From: an uncultured Lachnospiraceae bacterium
GTDB taxonomy: Bacteria; Bacillota; Clostridia; Lachnospirales; Lachnospiraceae
DNA length: 59,177 nt
Direction of reading: 5' to 3'
Assembly: GCA_910587305.1 (NCBI GenBank)
Contig: CAJUKV010000023.1
Coordinates: 1 to 59,177, forward strand
Shown here: positions 1 through 9,365 of the stretch, one piece after another
How positions within the stretch are numbered: position 1 is the stretch's first letter
How the letters are laid out: every line of letters begins with the position of its first letter
The notes under the pieces: model-generated
The model's input: the letters and a program-made list of their open reading frames with translations, nothing else
Told to the model about the DNA's origin: nothing
Databases searched by the model: none
Made by a program: the position numbers and the translations under genes

Positions 1-62
1 TTTTAGGGGCTTATGGGAGTGCATGGGGCGTTAAAGGATAAGGCTATCTATAAACAGTTCAT

Positions 63-1310
63 GTGGAGACAGTGTGTTTATTGTCCAAACATATAGAATT
101 GTCCGAACAATGTATGGCGGAGGATTGTGCTGCTCTTGGCTTTGTATTTCGCGGAACATTGAAAAAGGTGCATATCATATCGAATATTATCGGTTATGGC
201 CCTATGCCGAAATCGGACAAAGAAGTAGAGCAGCATCTTACTATCAACGATGAGGGCTGTGTGTGGTTTTCGGGATATAACTTCGGATATGGTGGCGAGA
301 AATACGAAAAAGCGCGGAGTAGGAATTTCAGAATCGAAAAGGCAGATACGGATAGATTGTTTAAGGCGCTTGCAGCTTATTTTGGCAATAGGTATGATGA
401 GATTTTTGGAACAGATATTGGTAACTGGATGATGGAACTAACCAATACGGAGGGGATAACCTATAAATTCTGTGGTTCGTTGTGTGCCGATTTTGACTAT
501 GAGGGTACGGATTTATCTGACCTCGTGCGTAATGTCATTGGTATGGATGATTTGTATGTATTTAATGGAAATTGTAAATCGGATATAATAAATAAAATTA
601 CATTGGATTATCACAGAGTTACCAAAATCAAACCGGGACAAAGACCGGAAGGGGCGGCATGGGAATTTGTCACATGGGATTATACAGAGCATCTGATTAT
701 TGATAGGGCAACAGAAACCCTTGAACATATCCTGAACATTGGAACAGGCTGCAAGGTTTCCCACAAGTACGAGATTGAGGGCGGAATTGAAAGTCTGCTT
801 GAACAATTTGATGCAGAAGATTTATTTTCACATATTGAGGGAAATCCCGATGACGTGATTGATTCTCCTAATGAAACAAAGGATTATAGAATTACCATTG
901 ATTACAAGAAAAATACGCAGCGTGTTATTAAAGGCAGTTACGATAAAAACGGTCTGCCGGAAGATTTTGCAGATTTTGCAGAAGAGGTGTTTGAGTTCAT
1001 ACGTTTTTATGGTATGGGTGAAATCCTTGACCCATCGGTTTATGGCAAGATAAAACGCTGTCAATCGGAATACATCTTTTGCAGCGTTACCTTTGACGAG
1101 GGATGCAAGAGCTATTATTATCTGACGGACGATGATAGTATTGAAGTTGGTGATTTTGTTCTTGTGCCGGCAGGAAAAGATAATCGCGAGGTGATAGTAG
1201 AGGTAGTAAACATCGAATATTTTAATGAGGAGGATGTGCCGCTTCCTGTGGAGAAAACCAAGAAAATCATTCGTAAGTGTACAAATGATGAGTTCAATTT
1301 GCCAAATTAA
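63..1310 (+). CDS. Uncharacterised protein, 415 aa
   Basis: I do not recognise this protein. It is soluble and acidic, with no signal peptide or membrane segment. The last 100 residues include a stretch (about 350-400, YYYLTDDDSIEVGDFVLVP and what follows) that resembles a small beta-rich module seen at the end of other Firmicute hypothetical proteins. That resemblance is from memory and gives no function. The GTG at 63 follows an in-frame stop at 51-53 and has no clear ribosome binding site. ATG at 114 is an alternative start. The gene stands alone, followed by 190 bp of AT-rich DNA before the sensor kinase. The reading frame is long and has sensible composition, so I take it as real. Confidence 0.7.
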   Translation: METVCLLSKHIELSEQCMAEDCAALGFVFRGTLKKVHIISNIIGYGPMPKSDKEVEQHLTINDEGCVWFSGYNFGYGGEKYEKARSRNFRIEKADTDRLFKALAAYFGNRYDEIFGTDIGNWMMELTNTEGITYKFCGSLCADFDYEGTDLSDLVRNVIGMDDLYVFNGNCKSDIINKITLDYHRVTKIKPGQRPEGAAWEFVTWDYTEHLIIDRATETLEHILNIGTGCKVSHKYEIEGGIESLLEQFDAEDLFSHIEGNPDDVIDSPNETKDYRITIDYKKNTQRVIKGSYDKNGLPEDFADFAEEVFEFIRFYGMGEILDPSVYGKIKRCQSEYIFCSVTFDEGCKSYYYLTDDDSIEVGDFVLVPAGKDNREVIVEVVNIEYFNEEDVPLPVEKTKKIIRKCTNDEFNLPN

Positions 1311-1499
1311 TCCGGAGTGTTTAAATTGTTGCATTAATATAAAGAAAATCTCTGATGACAGAAGAATTTAAACATGCTATGATTATTATATTCTTTAATA
1401 ATTATAAATATACAGTCGGTTCATTTATATACTATAAGCTTGCAAATACGGTATGCAGACATTTGACAGTCATTTGGAATTATGACGGGGGGCACATCT

Positions 1500-3638
1500 A
1501 TGAGTAATGATTTTATGTCAAAGGAATATTTTTTGCCTGGTCAAAGTAGTCCTTTAGGAAATACTGTAGATGTTAATGAGGCAGTACTAAATATGAGGAC
1601 AATTATAGATAAGATGCCGGGAGGTTTTTTTATATACCATGCAGATGGCAATGAAGAAATTATTTATGCCAACGAAGCAATGCTTCGTATATTTAACTGT
1701 GATACAGTGGAAGAGTTTAAGGAGTTGACGGGAGGTAGCTTTCGTGGGATTGTACATCCTGATGATCTGGATTACGTGGAGGAGAGTATTGAGCAGCAGA
1801 TTGCGGAAAGCAAATATGATCTGGATTATGTGGAGTACCGGATAATTCAAAAGGGCGGAGAAATCCGCTGGATAGAAGATTATGGACATTTTACGCATAG
1901 CGAATTTTATGGGGATGTATTTTATGTATTTGTAGGCGATGCTACGGAAAAGCGTAAGCGTCAGGAGGAAGAAAAGAGACAAGAGCAATTAGAATTACGA
2001 AATCAGATTGATGCCTATGATAAAAGGCTGAAAATTATTAATCAGGAGCAGCTTCGGCGGCTGGAGTTGATTGACGGACTCAGCATTGATTACGAATCTA
2101 TTTTTCATTTGGATTTTAGCGAAAATATTTTTCATCCGTATCAGGTTAGCGACCGGATATTTAATAGTTTTAAGGATGAAAAATATGAGCTCAGTATGTT
2201 TGCGGAGTTTCTTTCTGCTTATGCAAAGGAGTGGGTGTATCCCGAAGATGCGGATATTTTTTTAAAGGCCGTCGATTATAAATATATTAAGGATCAGCTT
2301 TCCGGAAATAAGGTTTATCATGTGAATTATCGGATTGTGAAGAACGGGGAAGTTAAACACATGCAGCTGTGTGTGGTCAATGTGGGAAATGTAGGGAATG
2401 ATTTTCAAGTTATGGTAGGATGCAGGAGCATTGATGATGCGGTCCGCCATGAAACGGAGCAAAATAAGATATTGGAAGAAGCTATAAATCACGCCAAAAG
2501 CTCGAACAAGGTAAAAGATGTTTTGCTGGCTAATATGTCTCATGATATCCGTACACCAATGAATGCAATTATTGGTTTTACAACGCTTGCTAAAGCGCAT
2601 CTGAATGATACGGAAAAATTGCAGGACTTTCTTGATAAGATTGAGCATTCCGGTCAGGATTTGGTACAGTTGTTGGACGATATGCTGGAATTATCACGCC
2701 TGGAAACGAGCAGAGAGCATCTTTTGGAGGCGGAATGTAATCTCTATGAAATTATGGAGGATGTACAGGCAAATATTCTTCCCCGGGCGCAGGAAAAAGG
2801 CATTAAGTTTGCGCTGGAAGCAGATGGAATTTTGCATCCTGATATATACAGCAACAGAGATTACCTGAAACAGATCCTTTTACGTATTTCAGGTAATGCG
2901 ATAAATTATACGGAAGGAGGCGGCGCAGTTAGTTTATCGGTGGTAGAGCAGAAAGCGTCAAGCCAATTTGCAATTTTTCAGTTTACGATTGAAGATACGG
3001 GAATTGGTATTAGTGAAGGGTTTATGGGGCATATTTTTGAGCCCTTTGAGCGGGAGAAAAATACAACCTTAAGCGGAGTAAAAGGTACAGGGCTAGGGCT
3101 TCCTATTGTAAAAAATATTGTGGAAATAATGGGGGGCACCATAGAGGTATCCAGTATTCCGGGCAAGGGGAGCCGCTTTATCATCACATTAAATCTCAAG
3201 CTTCAGAATAAAGGCGATCGTTCAAAGGACCTGCTTTTGACGAAAAAAGAGAATCATTTGGAAAAGGGGAAAATTCTTGTAGTGGAAGACAACAAGATTA
3301 ATCTTGAGATTATGAGCGTACTTTTGACAGACGCAGGATATTCGGTTGATACGGCTGAAAATGGAAGTATTGCAGTTGAAATGTTAAAAAATTCCCAGCC
3401 GAATGAATACTTTTTGGTTTTAATGGATATACAAATGCCTGTGATGGATGGACATACGGCTACAAGGAATATCCGAAAACTTGATGACAGCACTTTAGCG
3501 AATATTCCCATTGTTGCAATCTCAGCCAATGCCTTTGAGGAAGATCGGAAAAAGTCAATGGAATGCGGTATGAATGCACATTTGGCAAAGCCTGTTAATA
3601 TGCAGGAGCTTTTGGGCCTGATTGAGAGAATTGCTTGA
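1500..3638 (+). CDS. Hybrid sensor histidine kinase with PAS domains and a C-terminal receiver
   Basis: This is a cytosolic signalling kinase of 712 aa with no membrane segment. Residues about 30-150 form a PAS/PAC sensor domain. A charged coiled coil follows (about 150-200), then a second PAS-like region (about 205-320). The HisKA domain has the phospho-acceptor His348 in NMSHDIRTPMNAIIGF, and the HATPase domain has the DTGIGIS and GTGLGLPIV boxes. A receiver (about 595-712) carries phospho-acceptor Asp643 in MDIQMPVMDG. The ATG at 1500 has a GGGGGG ribosome binding site 7-8 nt upstream. An ATG at 1482 is in frame but lacks one. No partner regulator or phosphotransfer protein is adjacent, so the pathway it serves is unknown. 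Confidence 0.93.
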   Translation: MSNDFMSKEYFLPGQSSPLGNTVDVNEAVLNMRTIIDKMPGGFFIYHADGNEEIIYANEAMLRIFNCDTVEEFKELTGGSFRGIVHPDDLDYVEESIEQQIAESKYDLDYVEYRIIQKGGEIRWIEDYGHFTHSEFYGDVFYVFVGDATEKRKRQEEEKRQEQLELRNQIDAYDKRLKIINQEQLRRLELIDGLSIDYESIFHLDFSENIFHPYQVSDRIFNSFKDEKYELSMFAEFLSAYAKEWVYPEDADIFLKAVDYKYIKDQLSGNKVYHVNYRIVKNGEVKHMQLCVVNVGNVGNDFQVMVGCRSIDDAVRHETEQNKILEEAINHAKSSNKVKDVLLANMSHDIRTPMNAIIGFTTLAKAHLNDTEKLQDFLDKIEHSGQDLVQLLDDMLELSRLETSREHLLEAECNLYEIMEDVQANILPRAQEKGIKFALEADGILHPDIYSNRDYLKQILLRISGNAINYTEGGGAVSLSVVEQKASSQFAIFQFTIEDTGIGISEGFMGHIFEPFEREKNTTLSGVKGTGLGLPIVKNIVEIMGGTIEVSSIPGKGSRFIITLNLKLQNKGDRSKDLLLTKKENHLEKGKILVVEDNKINLEIMSVLLTDAGYSVDTAENGSIAVEMLKNSQPNEYFLVLMDIQMPVMDGHTATRNIRKLDDSTLANIPIVAISANAFEEDRKKSMECGMNAHLAKPVNMQELLGLIERIA

Positions 3639-3747
3639 AAAATGCAGGCTCATTTGCTACACTTAAAGCGGATAGATGAAGGGAAAATTATCGTACAAGT
3701 CAGAGTAATATTTAAAAACTATATTTATCAAAAAGGAGTGTGGAGGC

Positions 3748-5094
3748 ATGAAGAAAGTAACATTTGACTATTCCAAGGCTGCTTCTTTTATTAAGGACCA
3801 CGAGGTGGAATCCATGAAGAAGCTGGCATTGGATGCAAAGAAAGTATTGGTTTCTAAGGAAGGCGCAGGGAATGATTTCCTGGGGTGGATTGATCTCCCC
3901 GTAGATTACGACAAAGAAGAGTTTGACAGAATCAAAAAGGCAGCAGCTAAGATTCAGAGCGATTCCGAGGTTTTACTGGTAGTCGGTATCGGAGGCTCCT
4001 ACTTAGGGGCAAGGGCTGCCATTGAGTTCTTACGGCACAGCTTTTACAATGTTGTGAGCAAAGAAGTAAGGAAAACGCCTGAGATTTACTTTGTAGGCAA
4101 TTCCATCAGCTCTACTTATATCAAACATTTGATGGATGTAATTGGCGATCGGGATTTCTCTATCAATATGATCAGCAAATCCGGTACAACCACAGAGCCT
4201 GCTATCGCATTCCGCGTATTTAAGGCAATGATGGAAGAAAAATACGGGAAGGAAGAAGCGGCAAAGAGAATTTATGCTACCACCGACAAGGCAAGGGGAT
4301 CTCTTAAGAATCTCGCGACCGAAGAAGGCTATGAGAGTTTCGTGGTTCCTGATGACGTAGGCGGACGTTTTTCCGTTCTCACGGCCGTAGGTCTTTTGCC
4401 CATTGCAGTGAGCGGCGCGGACATTGATAAACTTATGGAAGGCGCACAGGCAGGGCGTAAGGCGGCTTTGGAAGCTCCTTTTGAGGAAAACGACGCGCTT
4501 AAGTATGCGGCTGTCCGCAACATTTTGCTTAGAAAAGGCAAAGGAATTGAAATTCTTGCAAATTATGAGCCCAGCGTTCACTATGTTTCCGAATGGTGGA
4601 AACAGCTCTATGGAGAGAGCGAGGGCAAGGATCAGAAGGGTATTTTCCCTGCAAGCGTTGATTTGACGACGGATTTGCATTCTATGGGCCAGTTTATTCA
4701 GGATGGTTCCAGGAATTTGTTTGAGACGGTGATCAATGTTGAGACCAGCAGAGAGGAAATTATTTTGCAGAAAGAACCGGTTGACCTTGACGGATTAAAT
4801 TATCTTGCGGGCAAGAGCGTGGACTTTGTAAATAAAAGCGCAATGAACGGGACAATTCTTGCTCATACGGACGGACAGGTTCCCAACCTCATGGTTACGG
4901 TTCCCGAAGTAAACGAATATTATCTGGGACAGCTCTTTTATTTCTTTGAGTTTGCCTGCGGCGTAAGCGGTTACCTGCTTGGGGTAAATCCTTTCAATCA
5001 GCCCGGTGTGGAAAGCTACAAGAAGAACATGTTCGCGCTTCTTGGAAAACCCGGCTATGAAGCGCAGAGGGAAGAGTTACTTAAGAGATTATAA
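3748..5094 (+). CDS. pgi: Glucose-6-phosphate isomerase
   Basis: Interconverts glucose-6-phosphate and fructose-6-phosphate in glycolysis and gluconeogenesis. The 448-aa length is typical of the short Firmicute form. Both family signatures are visible: DVGGRFSVLTAVG in the middle and FNQPGVESYKKNMFALLG near the C-terminus. The sugar-phosphate-binding GIGGSYLGARAA and SKSGTTTEPA stretches are also present. The start has a strong AAAAGGAGTGTGGAGG ribosome binding site. The MATE transporter gene begins 8 bp after the stop, so the two are probably co-transcribed up to the hairpin at 6451. Confidence 0.97.
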   Translation: MKKVTFDYSKAASFIKDHEVESMKKLALDAKKVLVSKEGAGNDFLGWIDLPVDYDKEEFDRIKKAAAKIQSDSEVLLVVGIGGSYLGARAAIEFLRHSFYNVVSKEVRKTPEIYFVGNSISSTYIKHLMDVIGDRDFSINMISKSGTTTEPAIAFRVFKAMMEEKYGKEEAAKRIYATTDKARGSLKNLATEEGYESFVVPDDVGGRFSVLTAVGLLPIAVSGADIDKLMEGAQAGRKAALEAPFEENDALKYAAVRNILLRKGKGIEILANYEPSVHYVSEWWKQLYGESEGKDQKGIFPASVDLTTDLHSMGQFIQDGSRNLFETVINVETSREEIILQKEPVDLDGLNYLAGKSVDFVNKSAMNGTILAHTDGQVPNLMVTVPEVNEYYLGQLFYFFEFACGVSGYLLGVNPFNQPGVESYKKNMFALLGKPGYEAQREELLKRL

Positions 5095-5102
5095 AAAATA
5101 AA

Positions 5103-6452
5103 ATGAATTTTATATTTAGCAAAAGCGATTTAAAAAAGCTGATTTTGCCCCTGATTTTGGAGCAATTTCTGGCAATTACGGTAGGCATGGCGGATACCAT
5201 GATGATATCCTCCGTGGGGGAGGCAGCTGTTTCCGGCGTGTCGCTGGTGGACATGATAAACAATCTGATTATCAGTGTACTGGCGGCGCTGGCCACGGGC
5301 GGGACTGTTGTCACTTCACAGTTCATCGGAGCCCGGGATATGAAGTCGGCTAACAAATCCGCGAAGCAGCTGATTTTTGCCTCAGGAGTGATTGCAGTTA
5401 TCATAGCTGTCTTTGCCATCGTTTTGAATGTTCCGATTTTAAGGTTGTTTTTTGGGCGGATTGATGCGGATGTTATGGCGAATGCCAGTATTTATTTTAT
5501 CATTTCCGCACTGTCCTTTCCTTCCCTGGCTGTTTACAGCTCTTGTGCGGCGTTATTCAGGGCTATGGGAAATGCGAAGGTTACGCTGAAAGTGTCTATT
5601 TTAATGAATTTGATCAATATAGCGGGGAATGCCATCTGTATCTACGGGCTTTCAATGGGCGCCGCAGGAGTTGCGGTACCTTCCCTGATTTCAAGAACCG
5701 TAGCGGGAGTGGTTCTCTATGTTATGTTGAAAAATCCGGAAAACATGATTTATTTAAGCCGGGAGAAATTTCATGTGGAGATGAGGGTGATAAAAAAGAT
5801 TTTATACATCGGGATTCCCAGCAGTATCGAAAATGGTATTTTTCAGCTGGGCAGGGTTCTGGTGGTAAGTATCATTTCCCTTTTTGGAACGGTGCAGATT
5901 GCGGCAAACGGCGTGGCAAATAATTTGGACAGCCTTGGGTGTATACTCGGTCAGGCTATGGGGCTTGCCATGATTACGGTGATTGGCCGCTGTGTGGGAG
6001 CCGGGGATACAAATCAGGTCAGGTATTATACGAAGAAGCTGCTGGTATGGACTTACGCGGGCACGGCCTGCATCAACAGTATCATATTGTTGTCGCTGCC
6101 CTGGATTCTTTCTTTCTATGGTCTGGGCAGTGAAACGCTGGTTTTGGCCAAAACGCTTGTGTGGATCCACAATGGGATGGCGATGCTTTTGTGGCCGCTT
6201 TCATTTGTTTTGCCGAATGCGCTTCGGGCATGTAACGACGTGAAATTTACAATGGTGATTGCCATATTTTCCATGTTTACTTTTCGGATTGGATTCAGCT
6301 ATATAATTGGTATTCATATGGGAATGGGCGCCGTAGGGGTTTGGATTGCTATGGTGCTGGATTGGATCTTCCGGGTGGGTTGCTTTGTATGGAGATATTT
6401 AAGCGGAAAGTGGAAAAGTATGTGTCCCGCGCTTCGGGAAAGCGTCGGATAA
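5103..6452 (+). CDS. MATE family efflux transporter
   Basis: Integral membrane protein of 449 aa with about twelve hydrophobic segments in two homologous halves, as expected for multidrug and toxin extrusion (MATE) antiporters that export cationic or small organic compounds using an H+ or Na+ gradient. Family-like features are the N-terminal LILEQFLAITVGMADTMMIS and the repeated GAAGVAVPSLISR and MGAVGVWIAM stretches. It starts 8 bp after pgi and has only a weak ribosome binding site, so it may depend on coupled translation or leader read-through. The substrate cannot be inferred. A bidirectional terminator follows. Confidence 0.93.
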   Translation: MNFIFSKSDLKKLILPLILEQFLAITVGMADTMMISSVGEAAVSGVSLVDMINNLIISVLAALATGGTVVTSQFIGARDMKSANKSAKQLIFASGVIAVIIAVFAIVLNVPILRLFFGRIDADVMANASIYFIISALSFPSLAVYSSCAALFRAMGNAKVTLKVSILMNLINIAGNAICIYGLSMGAAGVAVPSLISRTVAGVVLYVMLKNPENMIYLSREKFHVEMRVIKKILYIGIPSSIENGIFQLGRVLVVSIISLFGTVQIAANGVANNLDSLGCILGQAMGLAMITVIGRCVGAGDTNQVRYYTKKLLVWTYAGTACINSIILLSLPWILSFYGLGSETLVLAKTLVWIHNGMAMLLWPLSFVLPNALRACNDVKFTMVIAIFSMFTFRIGFSYIIGIHMGMGAVGVWIAMVLDWIFRVGCFVWRYLSGKWKSMCPALRESVG

Positions 6453-6478
6453 AAAAGGCTCATTTGTGAGCCTTTTTT
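6451..6478. terminator. Bidirectional intrinsic terminator between the MATE gene and trpA
   Basis: A 12-bp perfect stem (AAAAAAGGCTCA / TGAGCCTTTTTT) closes a TTTG loop. The A-run and T-run make it work on both strands, ending pgi-MATE from the left and the trp operon from the right. The T-run overlaps the trpA stop codon. Confidence 0.93.
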
Positions 6479-7289
6479 ACGTTTGAAGGACGGCTTCCTT
6501 CATTTCCTTTACATATTGGCCAACCGGTTCGGCGGCGTCCCGTCCGTATTGGGCAATCAGTTTCACAATGGCTGATCCTACAATGGCCCCATCGGAAATG
6601 GCGGCCATTTTTGCCGCCTGCATAGGGGTGGAAATTCCAAATCCCACTGCGCAGGGAACCTGGGTGTTTTCTCTCACTAATTTTACAAGGGATGCAATAT
6701 CGGTGTTTATCTCATTGCGGACGCCTGTCACCCCCAGACTGGATACGATATAGACAAAGCCCTGGGCCTTGCCGGCAATCATGGCAATCCGATTTTGGGA
6801 AGTAGGAGCAATCAGGGAAATAAGGGCCACGCCATACTTTTGGCAGATATCGTCAAATTCCTCTTTTTCCTCAAAGGGCAGGTCGGGAAGGATAAGCCCG
6901 TTTATTCCAATTTTGGCACAAGTACCGATGAATTTATCCGCTCCATAAGAAAAAATAACATTGGCGTAAGTCATAAATACCATAGGGGTAAAAAGATTTT
7001 TGCGCAGGCGCTTTACCATGTCAAAAATTTTGTCCGTGGTAGCGCCGCTCTTAAGGGCGCGGAGGCTGGCCTCCTGAATGACCGGGCCTTCTGCGGTGGG
7101 ATCGGAAAAGGGAATGCCAAGTTCTATCAGGTCCGCTCCGTTTTCCGCCATGCTGCGAACAATTTTTTCCGTGGTCTCTAAATCTGGGTCTCCACAGGTG
7201 ATAAAAGGAATAAACGCTTTTCCATCCTTAAAAGCTTCCTGAATGCAATCAGCCGGTTTATGGCAAAAGACAGTGTCTGTTTTATTCAT
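6477..7289 (-). CDS. trpA: Tryptophan synthase alpha subunit
   Basis: Cleaves indole-3-glycerol phosphate to indole and glyceraldehyde-3-phosphate, with indole channelled to TrpB. The 270-aa protein has the TIM-barrel signature LIELGIPFSDP. The first catalytic glutamate is Glu56 (Salmonella Glu49). The position matching catalytic Asp60 is Glu67 (SDPTAEGP instead of SDPxADGP). The ATG at 7289 has a GGGGAGG ribosome binding site and overlaps the end of trpB by 8 bp, consistent with translational coupling. Last gene of the operon. Confidence 0.96.
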   Translation of the reverse strand: MNKTDTVFCHKPADCIQEAFKDGKAFIPFITCGDPDLETTEKIVRSMAENGADLIELGIPFSDPTAEGPVIQEASLRALKSGATTDKIFDMVKRLRKNLFTPMVFMTYANVIFSYGADKFIGTCAKIGINGLILPDLPFEEKEEFDDICQKYGVALISLIAPTSQNRIAMIAGKAQGFVYIVSSLGVTGVRNEINTDIASLVKLVRENTQVPCAVGFGISTPMQAAKMAAISDGAIVGSAIVKLIAQYGRDAAEPVGQYVKEMKEAVLQT

Positions 7290-8472
7290 AGATATCCTCC
7301 CCTCTATAGCGCGCAATAGCGGCGCAATCTTTGTCGCCCCGTCCGGAAATGGTAATGACAATTATTTTATCTTTGGAATAGGCAGGCGCGATTTTCATGG
7401 CATGGGAAATGGCATGGGCGCTTTCGATGGCAGGAATAATCCCTTCTGTGCGCGAAAGGTATTCAAAAGCGTTTACGGCTTCCTCATCTGTGACGGCTGC
7501 ATATTCCGCCCTGCCCGTATCGTGGAGCCATGCGTGCTCAGGCCCTATGCCGGGATAATCGAGACCGGCTGAGATGGAATAGACCGGTGCAATCTGTCCA
7601 TAATGATTCTGACAAAAATAGGATTTCATGCCATGGAAAATACCAGGCCGTCCGGTGCTGATGGTGGCGGCCGTCTCAAAGGTATCGATTCCTCTCCCGG
7701 CGGCTTCACAGCCAATCAGTTTTACTTCCTTATTCTCTATAAAGTGATAAAAAGTTCCCATGGCATTGCTGCCGCCGCCCACGCAGGCCATTACCACATC
7801 GGGAAGGCGGCCTTCCTTTTCTAAAAGCTGCTGTTTGATTTCACGGGAGATTACAGCCTGAAAATCTCTGACAATGGTTGGGAAAGGGTGTGGGCCCATA
7901 ACGGAGCCGAGGCAGTAGTGAGTGTCGTCAATCCGGCCGGTCCATTCGCGCATGGCCTCGGACACCGCATCCTTTAGAGTTGCGGTTCCTGTTTTGACGG
8001 AAATAACCTCCGAGCCTAAAAGACGCATTCGATATACATTAAGGGCCTGCCTTCTGGTATCCTCCTCGCCCATGAAGACCACGCATTCCATCCCCAACAG
8101 GGCGGCGGCGGTAGCCGTGGCAACACCGTGCTGTCCTGCGCCGGTTTCTGCAATCAGCCTGGTTTTTCCCATCTTTTTAGCCAGTAATGCCTGGCCAAGC
8201 ACATTGTTGATCTTGTGGGAGCCGGTGTGATTTAGATCCTCCCTTTTTAAATATATTTTTGCGCCGCCCAGATCCCGTGTCATTTTTTCCGCATAGTAAA
8301 GGCGGCTGGGACGCCCTGCATACTCGTTGTATAAATCCGTAAGTTCTCTGTTAAACGCAGGGTCATCCTTATAATGGTTATAAGCCTCCTCAAGTTCAAT
8401 GACGGCATTCATGAGAGTTTCGGGAATATATTGGCCGCCGTGAACACCGAACCGGCCTTTGGAATTTGACAT
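7282..8472 (-). CDS. trpB: Tryptophan synthase beta subunit
   Basis: PLP enzyme that condenses indole with L-serine to make tryptophan. It has 396 aa, the usual TrpB1 length. The PLP lysine is Lys87 in HTGSHKINN. The phosphate-binding CVGGGSNAMG loop and the GRPSRLYYAEKM opening are present. I chose the ATG at 8472 because GGAGGG lies at the correct distance. The longer frame to 8517 has no signal. It overlaps trpA by 8 bp, and 92 bp of repeat-containing DNA separate it from trpF. Confidence 0.97.
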   Translation of the reverse strand: MSNSKGRFGVHGGQYIPETLMNAVIELEEAYNHYKDDPAFNRELTDLYNEYAGRPSRLYYAEKMTRDLGGAKIYLKREDLNHTGSHKINNVLGQALLAKKMGKTRLIAETGAGQHGVATATAAALLGMECVVFMGEEDTRRQALNVYRMRLLGSEVISVKTGTATLKDAVSEAMREWTGRIDDTHYCLGSVMGPHPFPTIVRDFQAVISREIKQQLLEKEGRLPDVVMACVGGGSNAMGTFYHFIENKEVKLIGCEAAGRGIDTFETAATISTGRPGIFHGMKSYFCQNHYGQIAPVYSISAGLDYPGIGPEHAWLHDTGRAEYAAVTDEEAVNAFEYLSRTEGIIPAIESAHAISHAMKIAPAYSKDKIIVITISGRGDKDCAAIARYRGEDIYE

Positions 8473-8504
8473 AAAAAATCCCTCCATTTTCTTATAATAT
8501 TTTA

Positions 8505-8560
8505 TTTCCGTGAGCAATGAGCCAAGCAGTTGCGAAGTCTTTGACTCTTACATTTTCCGT
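8505..8560. repeat. Palindromic repeat fragment between trpF and trpB
   Basis: On the minus strand this gap carries GTCAAAGACTTCGCAACTGC followed by TTGGCTCATTGC. It closely matches one arm of the repeat in the trpC-trpF gap (GTCAAAGACCCCGCAGC), in opposite orientation. No T-run follows, so it is not an intrinsic terminator. It may be a mobile palindromic element or an RNA-processing site. Confidence 0.5.
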
Positions 8561-8564
8561 AAAT

Positions 8565-9221
8565 TTAAGATGAAACATAAACCCGGTTAATTTCCCTTTT
8601 ATTTTCTTCGCTGGTTGCCGCACTGCAGGCATCCATAAAAGCTTTCATTTTTTGGTAATCCTTATGGCCGTTTGTCTCCACACCGGAACTGACGTCCACT
8701 CCGTAAGGATGTGTTTTTTGAATAGCCTCTTTGACATTGGAGGGACTTAAGCCTCCTGCCAGGAAAAAAGGCTTGTGAATCTCCTGCATATCCTGTATCA
8801 GCGACCAGTCAAATGTATTACCTGTGCCAAGGCCGTTGTCCAGCAGCAGATAATCGCAAGGAAACTCGAGGGCTTTACGGATGTCCTCTTTGCTTTTTAT
8901 GATAAAGGCTTTCATAATGGGTTTGTGGCACAGGCTTTTAAGCTTTAGAGCGTAGGCGGCATCCTCCTGACCATGAAGCTGGGCAAGCTGTATGGTTCCC
9001 TCATCTAAAAGGGAAGCAACATTTTCTAATGGCTCATTTACAAAAACACCGACGCTTTGTATTGCCGGATTTAAAAGCGTTCTTAAAGCTGCGGCATCTT
9101 TGGGGGAAATATAGCGCGCCCGACCCTGTAAAAAAACAAAGCCGACGTAATCAGGATTCAGAGCGTTTACATAAGAAATATCCTGTGTGGATTTAAGGCC
9201 GCATATTTTTATTTTTGTCAT
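8565..9221 (-). CDS. trpF: Phosphoribosylanthranilate isomerase
   Basis: Converts N-(5-phosphoribosyl)anthranilate to the carboxyphenylamino-deoxyribulose-phosphate intermediate, third step of the branch. The 218-aa (beta/alpha)8 protein has the expected general base Cys7 in KICGLKS, the GFVF segment, the FLAGGLSPSNV phosphate-binding loop and the GVDVSSGVE C-terminal motif. An AAAGGA lies upstream of the ATG with a slightly long spacer. It sits between trpC and trpB, with palindromic repeats in both flanking gaps. Confidence 0.96.
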   Translation of the reverse strand: MTKIKICGLKSTQDISYVNALNPDYVGFVFLQGRARYISPKDAAALRTLLNPAIQSVGVFVNEPLENVASLLDEGTIQLAQLHGQEDAAYALKLKSLCHKPIMKAFIIKSKEDIRKALEFPCDYLLLDNGLGTGNTFDWSLIQDMQEIHKPFFLAGGLSPSNVKEAIQKTHPYGVDVSSGVETNGHKDYQKMKAFMDACSAATSEENKREINRVYVSS

Positions 9222-9261
9222 ACCAATAAGCTTTCCTTTCCGATATATAAATTTTTAAATT

Positions 9262-9322
9262 GCCGCTTTGCGGCGATATGAATCAAGTCAAAGACCCCGC
9301 AGCTTGCTGCGGAGTATTTGAC
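9262..9322. repeat. Palindromic element in the trpC-trpF gap
   Basis: Two hairpins are present: GCCGC-TTT-GCGGC (9262-9274), and a long one at 9287-9322 with arms GTCAAAGACCCCGCAGC and GCTGCGGAGTATTTGAC. Neither is followed by a T-run in the direction of transcription, so termination is unlikely. The arm sequence recurs in the trpF-trpB gap, which marks it as a dispersed repeat. Confidence 0.65.
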
Positions 9323-9365
9323 CCTCGCAGCATTCGCCAAATGTCTTTTCCGAAAGCTTTTAAAT

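Noticed and set aside
1451..1480. GGTATGCAG before the hybrid kinase as another leader element
   Set aside because: It lacks the G-run at the right place and is not 7 nt from a start codon; at best a decayed copy.
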